This document shows positions 1-8,375 of a DNA stretch of 23,285 bases, one piece after another. Made by a program: the position numbers and the translations under genes. Every line of letters begins with the position of its first letter. Positions within the stretch are counted from its first letter, which is position 1. The notes beneath the pieces are model-generated. The model saw only the letters and a program-made list of their open reading frames with translations. It was not told where the DNA came from and made no database searches. The DNA is from Carthagonibacter metallireducens (lineage in GTDB: Bacteria; Gemmatimonadota; Gemmatimonadetes; Palauibacterales; Palauibacteraceae), in the NCBI GenBank assembly GCA_023554445.1, contig JAMJQQ010000027.1:1-23285 (forward strand), written 5' to 3'.

Positions 1-1577
1 TCCTTGTCCGCGTCGAGGATGGCGACCAGCGAAACCTCCGGGAGGTCGAGCCCCTCGCGCAGCAAATTGACGCCTACCAGCACGTCGAACTCGCCCTTGC
101 GCAGGTCCCGCAGGATTCGCACCCGCTCGAGGGTCTGAACCTCCGAGTGCAGGTACTCCACGCGCACGCCCACGTCCCGGTAGTACTCGGTCAGGTCCTC
201 GGCCATGCGCTTGGTCAGCGTGGTGACGAGAACGCGTTCGTCCCGAGCGATTCGTTCGCGAATCTTGCCGAGCAGATCATCGACCTGGTGCTTTGTCGGT
301 CGAACGTGAATCCTCGGATCGAGCAGGCCCGTCGGCCGGACCAGCTGCTCGGTCACGATCCCTCCGGACTTGCGCAGCTCGTAGTCCGCCGGCGTCGCAC
401 TGAGGAAGATGGCCGCCGGAACGAGCTCCTCCCATTCATCGAATTCCAGCGGCCGGTTGTCGAGCGCGGACGGAAGGCGGAAGCCGTGTTCCACGAGGGT
501 CAGCTTTCGACTGCGGTCGCCCTTGTACATCGCGCCGATCTGAGGGATGGAGACGTGAGACTCGTCCACGATGACGAGGTGATCATCCGGGAAGTAGTCG
601 AGCAGGCAGTACGGCCGCTCGCCGGGTGAGCGGCCATCGAAATACCGGGAGTAGTTCTCGATTCCGGGACAGACACCGATCTCCCGTAACATCTCGATGT
701 CGAATCGGGTGCGGCTCTCGAGTCGCTGGGCCTCGAGCAGCCGACCGTTGGTGCGCAACTCCAGGAGCCTCGCCTCCAGCTCCGTCAGGATCCCGTCGAT
801 CGCCCTCTCCAGTCGATCCGGATCAACGGCGTAATGCGTCGCGGGAAATACCGCCGTCCGGTCCAGGGACGCGATCGCCTTGCCCGTCAGAGGGTCGATC
901 TTGGTGATCCGCTCGACCTCGTCGCCGAACAGCTCGATCCGCACCGCCTGTTCCTCGTATGCGGGCATCACCTCGATGACATCGCCACGCACCCGGAAGG
1001 TGCCGCGACGCAGGTCGAGGTCGTTCCGACTGTACTGGATCGCCACCAGTCCCGAGAGAATCTCGCGCCGGGACATCCGGGCGCCGCGGTCCACGGTCAG
1101 CATCATCTGCCGGTATCCGCGCGGATCGCCCAGCCCGTAGATCGCCGACACCGAAGCGACCACGATCACATCTCGACGCTCCATCAGGGCGGAGGTCGCC
1201 CTGAGCCTGAGCCGATCGATGTCGTCGTTGATCGACGAGTCCTTCTCGATGTAGGTGTCGGTGCGGGGTACGTAGGCTTCCGGCTGGTAGTAGTCGTAAT
1301 AGGAGATGAAGTACTCGACCGCGTTGGTCGGAAAGAACTGCCGCAGCTCGCCGTAGAGCTGGGCGGCAAGCGTCTTGTTGTGGCTCATCACCAGCGTCGG
1401 GCGGCCCGTCTCCTGGATCACACCCGCCATCGTCACCGTCTTGCCGCTGCCCGTCACACCCAGCAGGGTCTGCCAGCGCCGACCCTCCGTGACACCCTCG
1501 GAGAGCTCTCGAATCGCGTCCGGCTGATCTCCGGTCGGTTCGAAGGGAAGACGCATCTGGAACTGGCTGTCAGTCAA
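1..1577 (-). CDS. uvrB: UvrABC excision nuclease subunit B, C-terminal part missing at window edge
   Basis: UvrB is the damage-verifying helicase-like subunit of nucleotide excision repair and acts with UvrA and UvrC. About 525 codons are present. The reading frame runs off the left edge, so the C-terminal end of the protein, including the UvrC-binding UVR motif, is not seen. Visible signatures are the N-terminal FEPTGDQP motif (residues 12-19), Walker A GVTGSGKT (40-47), the beta-hairpin region with YYDYYQPEAYVP, motif II DESH, and the helicase C-terminal motif GVNLLREGLDLPEV. The start is uncertain. The TTG at 1577 gives the usual spacing before the GDQP motif, while the ATG at 1556 would give a protein seven residues shorter. 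Neither has a strong Shine-Dalgarno site. It is transcribed divergently from the lipoprotein gene at 1702. Identification is secure. Confidence 0.96.
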   Translation of the reverse strand, partial: MTDSQFQMRLPFEPTGDQPDAIRELSEGVTEGRRWQTLLGVTGSGKTVTMAGVIQETGRPTLVMSHNKTLAAQLYGELRQFFPTNAVEYFISYYDYYQPEAYVPRTDTYIEKDSSINDDIDRLRLRATSALMERRDVIVVASVSAIYGLGDPRGYRQMMLTVDRGARMSRREILSGLVAIQYSRNDLDLRRGTFRVRGDVIEVMPAYEEQAVRIELFGDEVERITKIDPLTGKAIASLDRTAVFPATHYAVDPDRLERAIDGILTELEARLLELRTNGRLLEAQRLESRTRFDIEMLREIGVCPGIENYSRYFDGRSPGERPYCLLDYFPDDHLVIVDESHVSIPQIGAMYKGDRSRKLTLVEHGFRLPSALDNRPLEFDEWEELVPAAIFLSATPADYELRKSGGIVTEQLVRPTGLLDPRIHVRPTKHQVDDLLGKIRERIARDERVLVTTLTKRMAEDLTEYYRDVGVRVEYLHSEVQTLERVRILRDLRKGEFDVLVGVNLLREGLDLPEVSLVAILDADK

Positions 1578-1701
1578 GGTCCACTGCTGCTCGGTCGAAG
1601 GTCATGAGGTCGGAACCCGGGTTGACCGATCCCCTGATTGTCGGCAAGCTTGCTCGCCTGGCGAGGTCGGTACAAGACTCGAATCACCCCGGAGGAACCC
1701 C

Positions 1702-2340
1702 GTGACCGTCCGTATGTTCTCGCGCCGCCGAATCACACCCCATCGTTGCGCGTGGCCGGTCGCCCTCTGCGTGCTGGCCTCGATAGCGGGTTGCACGGGA
1801 TCGGAGCTCGAGTCGGACGAGCTGGTCGCGCTTCGAGCTGAGCGAGCCGATCTCCGGAACCGTTTTTCGGCCATTCAGGATGGAATTCGACGCACGCAGG
1901 CCGCGGCGCTCGAGGACCCGGGCGTGCGGGCCGCACAGGACAGCTTCTACGCGCTGTTGAGCGAGCAGATGGTCGCCAACGATCCGGCGGCCGAAGACCT
2001 CCTGGCACGCTCCCGACGCATCGGTGCCGATCTGGATCGCGTGTCGGGTCCCGTGCTGACGACACCCGATCAGGCGGACGAGCGCGTAGCGACCGCGTCA
2101 GAACGCGAAGCAGTGGCAGATGAATTGGCGGCGACCGAGCAGGAGCTTCGGCCCCACATCGATCGAGCGATGCGGGATCCGGGTGTCACCGGGGCGTTCG
2201 CGGCGCTGCAGGACAGCGTTACCGTCGCGATGACGCGAATCGATCCCAGCGCGGCGGCCTCGATCGATCGCCTGAACGAGATCGCCGAGCAGATGCGGGA
2301 GATCGAGATCGAGATCGCGCGCCTCGAACAGGGGCGCTGA
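1702..2340 (+). CDS. Putative coiled-coil lipoprotein with two internal repeats, function unknown
   Basis: This is a 212-residue protein of unknown function. The GTG start is chosen because GGAGGA at 1691-1696 sits five bases upstream; an in-frame ATG at 1714 is the alternative. Residues 1-30 form a lipoprotein signal peptide: an arginine-rich start, a hydrophobic core, then IAGC with Cys31 as the lipid-anchor residue. The mature part is charged, alanine-rich and predicted by eye to be helical or coiled-coil. It contains an internal duplication. DPGV occurs at residues 72-75 and 159-162, and each copy is followed at the same distance by a second Asp-Pro (94-95 and 181-182). It is probably anchored in the periplasm. 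It faces the rel gene tail to tail with only five bases between stop codons, so the two transcripts may overlap. Confidence 0.8.
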   Translation: MTVRMFSRRRITPHRCAWPVALCVLASIAGCTGSELESDELVALRAERADLRNRFSAIQDGIRRTQAAALEDPGVRAAQDSFYALLSEQMVANDPAAEDLLARSRRIGADLDRVSGPVLTTPDQADERVATASEREAVADELAATEQELRPHIDRAMRDPGVTGAFAALQDSVTVAMTRIDPSAAASIDRLNEIAEQMREIEIEIARLEQGR

Positions 2341-2345
2341 CTCGG

Positions 2346-4643
2346 TCAGCCGGGCCCGTCGGGCTGAGCGTAGCCGTCGGGGGTCGAACTGAACCCGGCC
2401 CGGCGATCGGCCGTCAGGGTCAGGTCGCTGTCCCCGAGGCTCTCCTTTCGCTCGACCGAGAGAACACCCTTCACGCGGCGAATCTGCCGCATGACCTTCT
2501 TCAGGTGAGCCAGGTTCTCGACCTCGATCACGAACTGGCCTTGCATACCGCCTTCGACCGCCTTGATGTCGGCCGATTGGATGTTGGTGCCCGTATCGCT
2601 GATCGACTTCGCGATGTCGGCGAACAGGCCGTGTCGGTCCGTTCCTTCCATGAGAATCCGGACGAGGAAGCGCTGTGAGCCGTCCACGTCCCAGTCGATC
2701 AGGATGCGGCGCTCGGGCAGATCCGGCAGGTTCAGGATGTTGGGGCAATCCTGCCGATGGATCGAGATTCCACGGCCTACCGTTATGTAGCCCATCACCT
2801 CGTCGCCCGGCACCGGCTGGCAGCACTGGCTGTATCGGACCATCAGGTTGTCCATCCCCTGGATCCGAACGCCCTTCGAGCCGCTCCACACCCGCTTGAC
2901 GAGTTTGTGCAGCGGGCTCGGATCCCGCTCCTGGCGCGAATCACCGGGCTCCTCCCGGAGCACGGCCCGGGTGACTCTCGTGAGACCCACATCGCCGCGA
3001 CCGACCGCCGCGTGCAGCCCTTCCGCACCGCCCTCGATCCCGAGGATTCCCGCCGCCTCGGCGAGCTGCGAGTCTTCGGGCTTGACCTTCCTCTTCTTCC
3101 ACTCGCGGGCGAGGATTTCGCGCCCCAACCGGGCCGCGATATCCTGTTCCTCGCGCCGGATCCACTGCCGGATCCGGTGGCGGGCCCGGGTGGTCTGGAC
3201 GAAGCCCAGCCAGTCGCGGCTCGGCGTCTGGGAGTCCGAGGTCAGGATCTCGACCGTGTCACCGTTGCGCAGAGCCCTCGACAGCGGGGCGATTCGGCCG
3301 TTCACCTTCGCACCGGCACAGCGCCGACCCACCTCGGTGTGAACCGCGAAGGCGAAGTCGATCGGCGTCGCCCCTTTGGGCAGCTGCTTCACGTCGCCCG
3401 CCGGTGTGAACACGAAGATTTCGTCCTGGAACAGGTCGATCTTCAGGAACTCGAGAAACTCGTCCGGCTCGCGCGTCTCCTGCTGCCATTCGAGCACCTG
3501 TCGGAACCAGGTGAGGGTCTCGTCCACCTCATCGCCACTCGCGCCTTCCTTGTAGCGCCAGTGGGCGGCGATACCGAGCTCGGCCGTCCGGTGCATTTCC
3601 TCGGTGCGGAGCTGAATCTCGTACAGCCTGCCACCGGGACCGAAGATCGTCGTGTGCAGGCTCTGGTAGAGATTCGACTTCGGCGTCGCGATGTAGTCGT
3701 GGAATCGCTCGGTCAACGGTGTCCACTTGTTGTGGATCACCCCCAGTGCGTGATAGCAGTCGCGAATCGAGGGCAGCACCACCCGCACCGCCAGTACGTC
3801 GTAGATCTCCTCGTACGGCTTCTGCCGCAGCGCCATCTTCCGGTGGATCGACCAGAGGTGCTTCGCACGACCTTCGACTCGGCAGGAGAGCCCGGCTTCC
3901 CGCAGCTCTTCGCGGAGCGGGGTGACCATCTGGCGAATCAGGTCCTCGCGCTCGCTCCGTTTCACCGCGATGGTATCGGCCAGCGCTCGATACTCTTCCG
4001 GCTCGAGAAATTTGAACGCCAGGTCCTCGAGCTCCCACCGCACCCGGGCCATGCCGAGCCGGTGGGCAAGCGGAGCGTAGATTTCCCTGGTCTCGAGCGC
4101 GATCCGCCGCTGGCGATCCCGATCCAGGTGCTCCAGGGTGCGCATGTTGTGCAATCGGTCGGCCAGCTTGACGATGATGACGCGGGCATCGCGGGCCATC
4201 GAGAGCAGGAGCTTCCGGTAGCTCTCGACCTGTCGTTCGGCGAGGGACCGGATCTCGACCCGGGAGATCTTCGTCAATCCGTCCACTAGGGTCGCTATCT
4301 CGTCGCCGAATTCCTGCCGAACTTCTTCGACGGTCGAGCTGCTGTCCTCCACGACGTCGTGAAGGAAGGAGGCCGCGATGCTGATCGTGTCGGGGTGGAT
4401 CTCTGCGAGGATCGAAGCGACGGCCACGCAGTGAGTGATGTAGTCCTCGCCGGAGCTTCGTTTCTGGCCCTGGTGCTTCTCCGCGCTGAACTGGAAGGCC
4501 AGCGTGAGGAGGTCGAGATCGAGCTTGTCCTCCACGCCCCGAATCGACGCGATGAACTCCGACGGCAGGGCGCGCACCTCCCCCGCCGACTCCTCTACGA
4601 AGTTCTGCTCGCCGGTCTTGAGCTTGGCCGATTCCGGTGCCAC
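2346..4643 (-). CDS. rel: Bifunctional (p)ppGpp synthetase/hydrolase (RelA/SpoT family)
   Basis: This long RelA/SpoT homologue makes and degrades the stringent-response alarmone (p)ppGpp in the cytoplasm. With the GTG start at 4643 it is 765 residues. That start is preferred because AAGGAG lies nine bases upstream; an in-frame ATG at 4688 would add 15 residues. The HD hydrolase domain is intact by inspection: His71, the His95-Asp96 pair followed by VVED, and Asp162 in ADRLHN. The synthetase domain has Asp282 in YDVLAVR and Glu342 in YEIQLRT. A TGS domain (about 408-470), a conserved Cys-Cys pair at 607-608 and a C-terminal ACT domain (about 657-733) follow. Because hydrolase residues are retained it is likely bifunctional rather than a synthetase-only RelA. 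radC lies 106 bases upstream on the same strand. Confidence 0.96.
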   Translation of the reverse strand: MAPESAKLKTGEQNFVEESAGEVRALPSEFIASIRGVEDKLDLDLLTLAFQFSAEKHQGQKRSSGEDYITHCVAVASILAEIHPDTISIAASFLHDVVEDSSSTVEEVRQEFGDEIATLVDGLTKISRVEIRSLAERQVESYRKLLLSMARDARVIIVKLADRLHNMRTLEHLDRDRQRRIALETREIYAPLAHRLGMARVRWELEDLAFKFLEPEEYRALADTIAVKRSEREDLIRQMVTPLREELREAGLSCRVEGRAKHLWSIHRKMALRQKPYEEIYDVLAVRVVLPSIRDCYHALGVIHNKWTPLTERFHDYIATPKSNLYQSLHTTIFGPGGRLYEIQLRTEEMHRTAELGIAAHWRYKEGASGDEVDETLTWFRQVLEWQQETREPDEFLEFLKIDLFQDEIFVFTPAGDVKQLPKGATPIDFAFAVHTEVGRRCAGAKVNGRIAPLSRALRNGDTVEILTSDSQTPSRDWLGFVQTTRARHRIRQWIRREEQDIAARLGREILAREWKKRKVKPEDSQLAEAAGILGIEGGAEGLHAAVGRGDVGLTRVTRAVLREEPGDSRQERDPSPLHKLVKRVWSGSKGVRIQGMDNLMVRYSQCCQPVPGDEVMGYITVGRGISIHRQDCPNILNLPDLPERRILIDWDVDGSQRFLVRILMEGTDRHGLFADIAKSISDTGTNIQSADIKAVEGGMQGQFVIEVENLAHLKKVMRQIRRVKGVLSVERKESLGDSDLTLTADRRAGFSSTPDGYAQPDGPG

Positions 4644-4749
4644 GATCGCCCTCTCCTTGCTTCGACTCCCGGCTTCCCTACACCGCATGGAGGTTCCGGG
4701 TTGCCTGCTTGAACGTAGGCGAGACGCAGGAGACGCGCCAAACCCGCAA

Positions 4750-5484
4750 TCAGGATCTGTCGGATCCGCCCCGGGTTCGCAGTTGCTCGGAGAGCGTCGG
4801 CAGAAGAAGTCCGCGTTCGAGGAGACTCACGAAGCTCCCGTCACCGAGCACGATGTGGTCCCGGACCGGGATCCCGATCAGGCGTCCGCTCTCGACGAGC
4901 TGGACGGTCACCTCGAGATCCTCGGGAGAAGGCTCAGGATCTCCGGAGGGATGGTTGTGCGCGAGGATGCAGCTCGCGGCTGCGTGGGCGATCGCCGGTG
5001 CGAACACTTCGCGCGGATGGACCAGGGACGAGTTGAGCAGACCCACGGTGATTCGCCGTTCGCTGAGAATCCGGTTCTGCGTGTTCAGGTAGATCGCCCA
5101 GAACTCCTCCTGCTTGCGGTCGCGAAGCATCGGTCCGAGGCGCAGGAACACGTCGCGTGGGCCTCGAATCCGATCACTGCGTCGGGCGGGCTCGGCGGTG
5201 GCCCGTCTTCCGAGCTCGAAAGCAGCCACCAGAGCGCAAGCGCGCGCCGGTCCGATTCCGGGGGCGGTGGCGAGTTCTCGCGGGTCCGCAGCGCCGAGCC
5301 GACGCAGTGAGCCGCCGTATCGGATCAACACCTCGGAGGCGAGGTCCAGCGAGCTTCGCCCTGCGGCGCCGGAACCGAGAAGCACGGCCAGCAGCTCGCG
5401 GGCCGTCAGGGCGCTCGGGGTGTGTGTGGAGAGACGCTCGCGTGGCCGGTCCATGGGCGGCCATTCCCGGATCGATGGAGTCAC
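4750..5484 (-). CDS. radC: RadC family JAB-domain protein
   Basis: This RadC/DUF2466 family protein has 244 residues with the GTG start at 5484. That start gives the usual family N-terminus, a short lead into DRPRERL. An in-frame GTG at 5511 would add nine residues, and neither start has a clear ribosome site. The N-terminal part carries a helix-hairpin-helix-like segment with APGIGPARA (74-81). The C-terminal JAB/MPN metal-binding motif is complete: HNHPSG at 176-181 (His176, His178), then Ser186 and Asp189. RadC was named for a repair phenotype later attributed to another gene, so its cellular role is still unclear. The full-length helix-hairpin-helix plus JAB form fits the ordinary chromosomal type rather than the short forms on mobile islands. 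It may be co-transcribed with rel downstream. Confidence 0.93.
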   Translation of the reverse strand: MTPSIREWPPMDRPRERLSTHTPSALTARELLAVLLGSGAAGRSSLDLASEVLIRYGGSLRRLGAADPRELATAPGIGPARACALVAAFELGRRATAEPARRSDRIRGPRDVFLRLGPMLRDRKQEEFWAIYLNTQNRILSERRITVGLLNSSLVHPREVFAPAIAHAAASCILAHNHPSGDPEPSPEDLEVTVQLVESGRLIGIPVRDHIVLGDGSFVSLLERGLLLPTLSEQLRTRGGSDRS

Positions 5485-5707
5485 GGAGGAGAGTGTAGTG
5501 AGGGGGCTCACCGCGCACTCAATGATGACTGGCAGGACATTCGGTATCTTGCTATCATTTCATTCGTTACTGGCAATCCCCCTCGCCAGACGCCGGATTC
5601 CTGCATCCCGCACACCGATGCCGGAATCGGCAGACCGCTGCATCCACCTGTCGCCCCTCGCGATTTCAGTCACGGGCGGCGTGGCGGCACCGGCGGTGGG
5701 AGACCTG
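5485..5707 (+). promoter_or_regulatory. Divergent intergenic region between radC and the TonB-dependent receptor
   Basis: These 223 bases separate the divergent radC and receptor genes and should hold both promoters. The stretch 5521-5575 is notably richer in A and T than its surroundings and contains TATCAT (5553-5558), a -10-like hexamer. I could not find a convincing -35 partner on either strand, so no exact promoter is called. GGGAGA at 5699-5703 and just before it provides the receptor ribosome site. Confidence 0.35.
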
Positions 5708-8362
5708 ATGAGGACCGCTACCTCTGTCGCTGCTTTCCTCCTGCTCTCTGCGACCGCACTCAACGCCCAGGACATTCGCGGTCACCTGCAGGGCCGCGTC
5801 ATCGATTCCGCGGGAAATCCGATCGGGACCGTCGACGTCGTGGTGCGAAGCACGGATCTGCAGGGCGAGCGCTCGGTCGCCACGAATCGGAACGGGGACT
5901 TCGCTCTACGATGGCTACCGGTCGGTTCGTACCAGGTCGAACTCCGGCGTATCGGGTACGAGAGCCTGGTTGTGACCGACATCGTAGTGCGACTCGGACG
6001 CACGACGACGATCGGTGTCGTGGAGATGGTCGAGACGCCGGTGGAACTCGAGGCGATATCAGCCGAGGCGCAGCGCCTGCTCATCGATCCTGAATCCACG
6101 GCGGGCGGCGTGAACCTGACGCCGGAGCTGTTCAGGAACCTGCCCAACGACCGCGACTATCGCAGCATGGTCACCATGGCTCCCGCCGTGAACGGCTATC
6201 GGGGGACCGATCTGTCCGTAGCAGGAGGGACGGGTCCAGAAACGGCGTTCTTCGTCGAGGGAGCGAACGTCACGAGCCCGGTGACGGGACTCGAAGCGAC
6301 ACGACTTCCGTACAACTTCGTTCGCGAAATCCAGGTCAAGACAGGCGGATACGAGGCCGAATACCGCAGCACGCTCGGCGGAATCGTCAACGTCGTCACT
6401 CACTCCGGCAGCAACGTGTTCGAGAGCCAGGTGTTCGGCTACTACACGAGCGACCGACTCGAGGGCACACCGCGCTTCGGGCTCTCCGAATCCACGCGCC
6501 AGAACCAGGCCCAGTACGACATCGGGGTGACGATCGGCGGGCCGATCCTGCGCGACCGGCTCTGGTACTTCGCGGCATACAATCCCTCTGTGGTGACGGA
6601 GGACATCGCGATACCGGAATTCGGCACCTACGACGACAGGGGCGTCCAGCACGTGTTCGCGGGCAAGCTCAGCTGGCGAGCCGCCGATCGGACCAATCTC
6701 TTCTTCACCGCCTTCGGCGACCCGGGAACCCGCGACAAGATCGGACCGATGTCGATCTCGACGGCGCATTTCACGCCCCTCAATCCGGAAACGTGGATGG
6801 GCGAGGAGGCCTTCGGTGGCGTCAACTTCGTCCTGGGCGGAACCCAGCTGATCGGTGACAACGGACTTCTCGAAGCCTCGATCTCTTCGATGAGCCGGCG
6901 GGAAAGCTACCTGCCCACAACCGACGCCGGGGCCCGGGTCCAGATCCACGACTACACGACGGAGACGGTCTCCGGAGGCACGACGAAGTACGGCGAGACC
7001 TCCCTGGGTCGATTCAACCTGGCCCTCAAGTCGACGTGGGAGCTGGGCAGACACACGTTCAAGGCAGGCGGCGAGTGGTCTACGTCAGACCGGACCGTCG
7101 ATTCGTATACGCACAACGTCATCAAACGCCTCGGGCTGGAGACGTATCGGGAGGTGAACACTTCTTCCTCCGGCGGGCTCAGCAATCGAGTCGGTGGACT
7201 GTTCGTGCAGGATTCGTGGAGAGTGACCGATCGCTGGCGGCTGAACCTGGGCCTGCGCTGGGAGGTCCAGGGGTTCGAGGACACGAACGGTGACATCGCC
7301 CAGACGATCGACGACCAGTGGGCGCCGCGGCTCGGATTCGTATTTCAGCCCGGCCAGCTGGGCACCCAGAGGATCTACGGATCCGCGGGACGCTTTTACC
7401 AGGACATGCTGTTGAATGGACTGGTATACTTCGACGGCGAAACCTGGCAGATCTGGGAGCAGTGCGACGGAGACCCGCGCCTCGAAGGCTCGAATTGCGA
7501 GATCCTGAGCGACTGGGGTGCGTCGATCAGTGAACCGGTCCCCGGGCTCGAGGGGCAGCACTTCGACGAACTGACGCTGGGATACGACAGACAGATCGGC
7601 AGCTCGCTCAAGCTCGGGGCACGGGGCGTGTACCGTACGCTGCGCCGGGCGATCGAGGATGCCAGCGTAGACGAGGACGGAGCTGATTGGCTTCTGGGCA
7701 ACCCGGGATACGGACCTCTCTCCGAGTATCCCTCCGCGAACCGGGAGTATCTCGCCCTCGAGCTCACCGCGGAGAAGACGATAGGGACCGGCCTGATGCT
7801 GGTCGGCTCGTACGTACTCTCCCGCACGCAGGGGAACTACCCGGGGCTGTTCGATGCGGACTGGTGGTCGGTCAACCCGAACACCACCGGGGCCTTCGAC
7901 TTCCCCGACCTGATGGAGAACGCCGACGGACTGATGCCGCAGGACCGTCGACACTCCATCAAGTTCTCCGCCTCCTACGCGACGCGCTTCGGTCTGTCGG
8001 CCGGTGCCCGGTTTCTCTGGCAGTCGGGCAGCCCGCTGAGCATTCGCGGCGGGAGCGCGCACCCGCCTCAGTACATGTACCTGGCCGAACGCGGATCGAT
8101 GGGGGAGACGCCGAACATCTGGGACCTCGATCTGCGACTCGCCTACGATTTTGCGCATGTCGCGCGTCGATCCTCGCCGATGCGAGTCGTGCTCGACGTA
8201 TTCAACGTCGGCAATCCACGCGAGGCCGTCGCATACGATCAGGTGGCGACTTTCACGATGACCGACGAAGGAGACCAGACCGACATCAATCCGAACTACC
8301 TGCAACCGACTCGATTCCAGCCACCGACGATGGTCCGGCTGGGGTTCGAACTCGGGTTCTAA
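5708..8362 (+). CDS. TonB-dependent receptor with N-terminal carboxypeptidase-regulatory-like domain (Oar-like)
   Basis: This is an 884-residue outer-membrane protein. The ATG at 5708 is chosen because it follows a GGGAGA ribosome site and begins a clean signal peptide with a probable cleavage after ALNA (residue 20). The frame stays open far upstream, but that stretch overlaps radC and is not protein-like. A beta-sandwich regulatory-like domain (about 24-110) with GRVIDSAGNPI comes first. A plug domain (about 120-235) follows, with FFVEGANVT and a GGIVNVVTHSGSN segment typical of Oar-type receptors. The rest is a barrel rich in aromatic residues that ends in Phe (GFELGF), as outer-membrane barrels do. 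No clear TonB box is seen. The substrate cannot be predicted; relatives take up large ligands or act in protein secretion. It is convergent with the next gene, with 13 bases between them. Confidence 0.9.
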   Translation: MRTATSVAAFLLLSATALNAQDIRGHLQGRVIDSAGNPIGTVDVVVRSTDLQGERSVATNRNGDFALRWLPVGSYQVELRRIGYESLVVTDIVVRLGRTTTIGVVEMVETPVELEAISAEAQRLLIDPESTAGGVNLTPELFRNLPNDRDYRSMVTMAPAVNGYRGTDLSVAGGTGPETAFFVEGANVTSPVTGLEATRLPYNFVREIQVKTGGYEAEYRSTLGGIVNVVTHSGSNVFESQVFGYYTSDRLEGTPRFGLSESTRQNQAQYDIGVTIGGPILRDRLWYFAAYNPSVVTEDIAIPEFGTYDDRGVQHVFAGKLSWRAADRTNLFFTAFGDPGTRDKIGPMSISTAHFTPLNPETWMGEEAFGGVNFVLGGTQLIGDNGLLEASISSMSRRESYLPTTDAGARVQIHDYTTETVSGGTTKYGETSLGRFNLALKSTWELGRHTFKAGGEWSTSDRTVDSYTHNVIKRLGLETYREVNTSSSGGLSNRVGGLFVQDSWRVTDRWRLNLGLRWEVQGFEDTNGDIAQTIDDQWAPRLGFVFQPGQLGTQRIYGSAGRFYQDMLLNGLVYFDGETWQIWEQCDGDPRLEGSNCEILSDWGASISEPVPGLEGQHFDELTLGYDRQIGSSLKLGARGVYRTLRRAIEDASVDEDGADWLLGNPGYGPLSEYPSANREYLALELTAEKTIGTGLMLVGSYVLSRTQGNYPGLFDADWWSVNPNTTGAFDFPDLMENADGLMPQDRRHSIKFSASYATRFGLSAGARFLWQSGSPLSIRGGSAHPPQYMYLAERGSMGETPNIWDLDLRLAYDFAHVARRSSPMRVVLDVFNVGNPREAVAYDQVATFTMTDEGDQTDINPNYLQPTRFQPPTMVRLGFELGF

Positions 8363-8375
8363 CGGCGTCGGTCGC

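Noticed and set aside
2757..4289. Long open frame opposite rel, and similar ones opposite the receptor (7085-8413), the unit B regulator (13043-14569) and secA (17442-19019)
   Set aside because: Each lies fully opposite a confidently identified gene, has Arg/His/Val-heavy composition without recognisable motifs, and is expected by chance in high-GC DNA.
4750..5484. RadC as a marker of a mobile island
   Set aside because: It is the full-length form with a helix-hairpin-helix segment, next to rel, with no integrase, transposase or attachment site in sight.
5114..5707. N-terminal extension of the receptor frame
   Set aside because: It overlaps radC on the other strand, is Arg/Ser/Pro-rich low complexity, and precedes a clear ribosome site and signal peptide at 5708.
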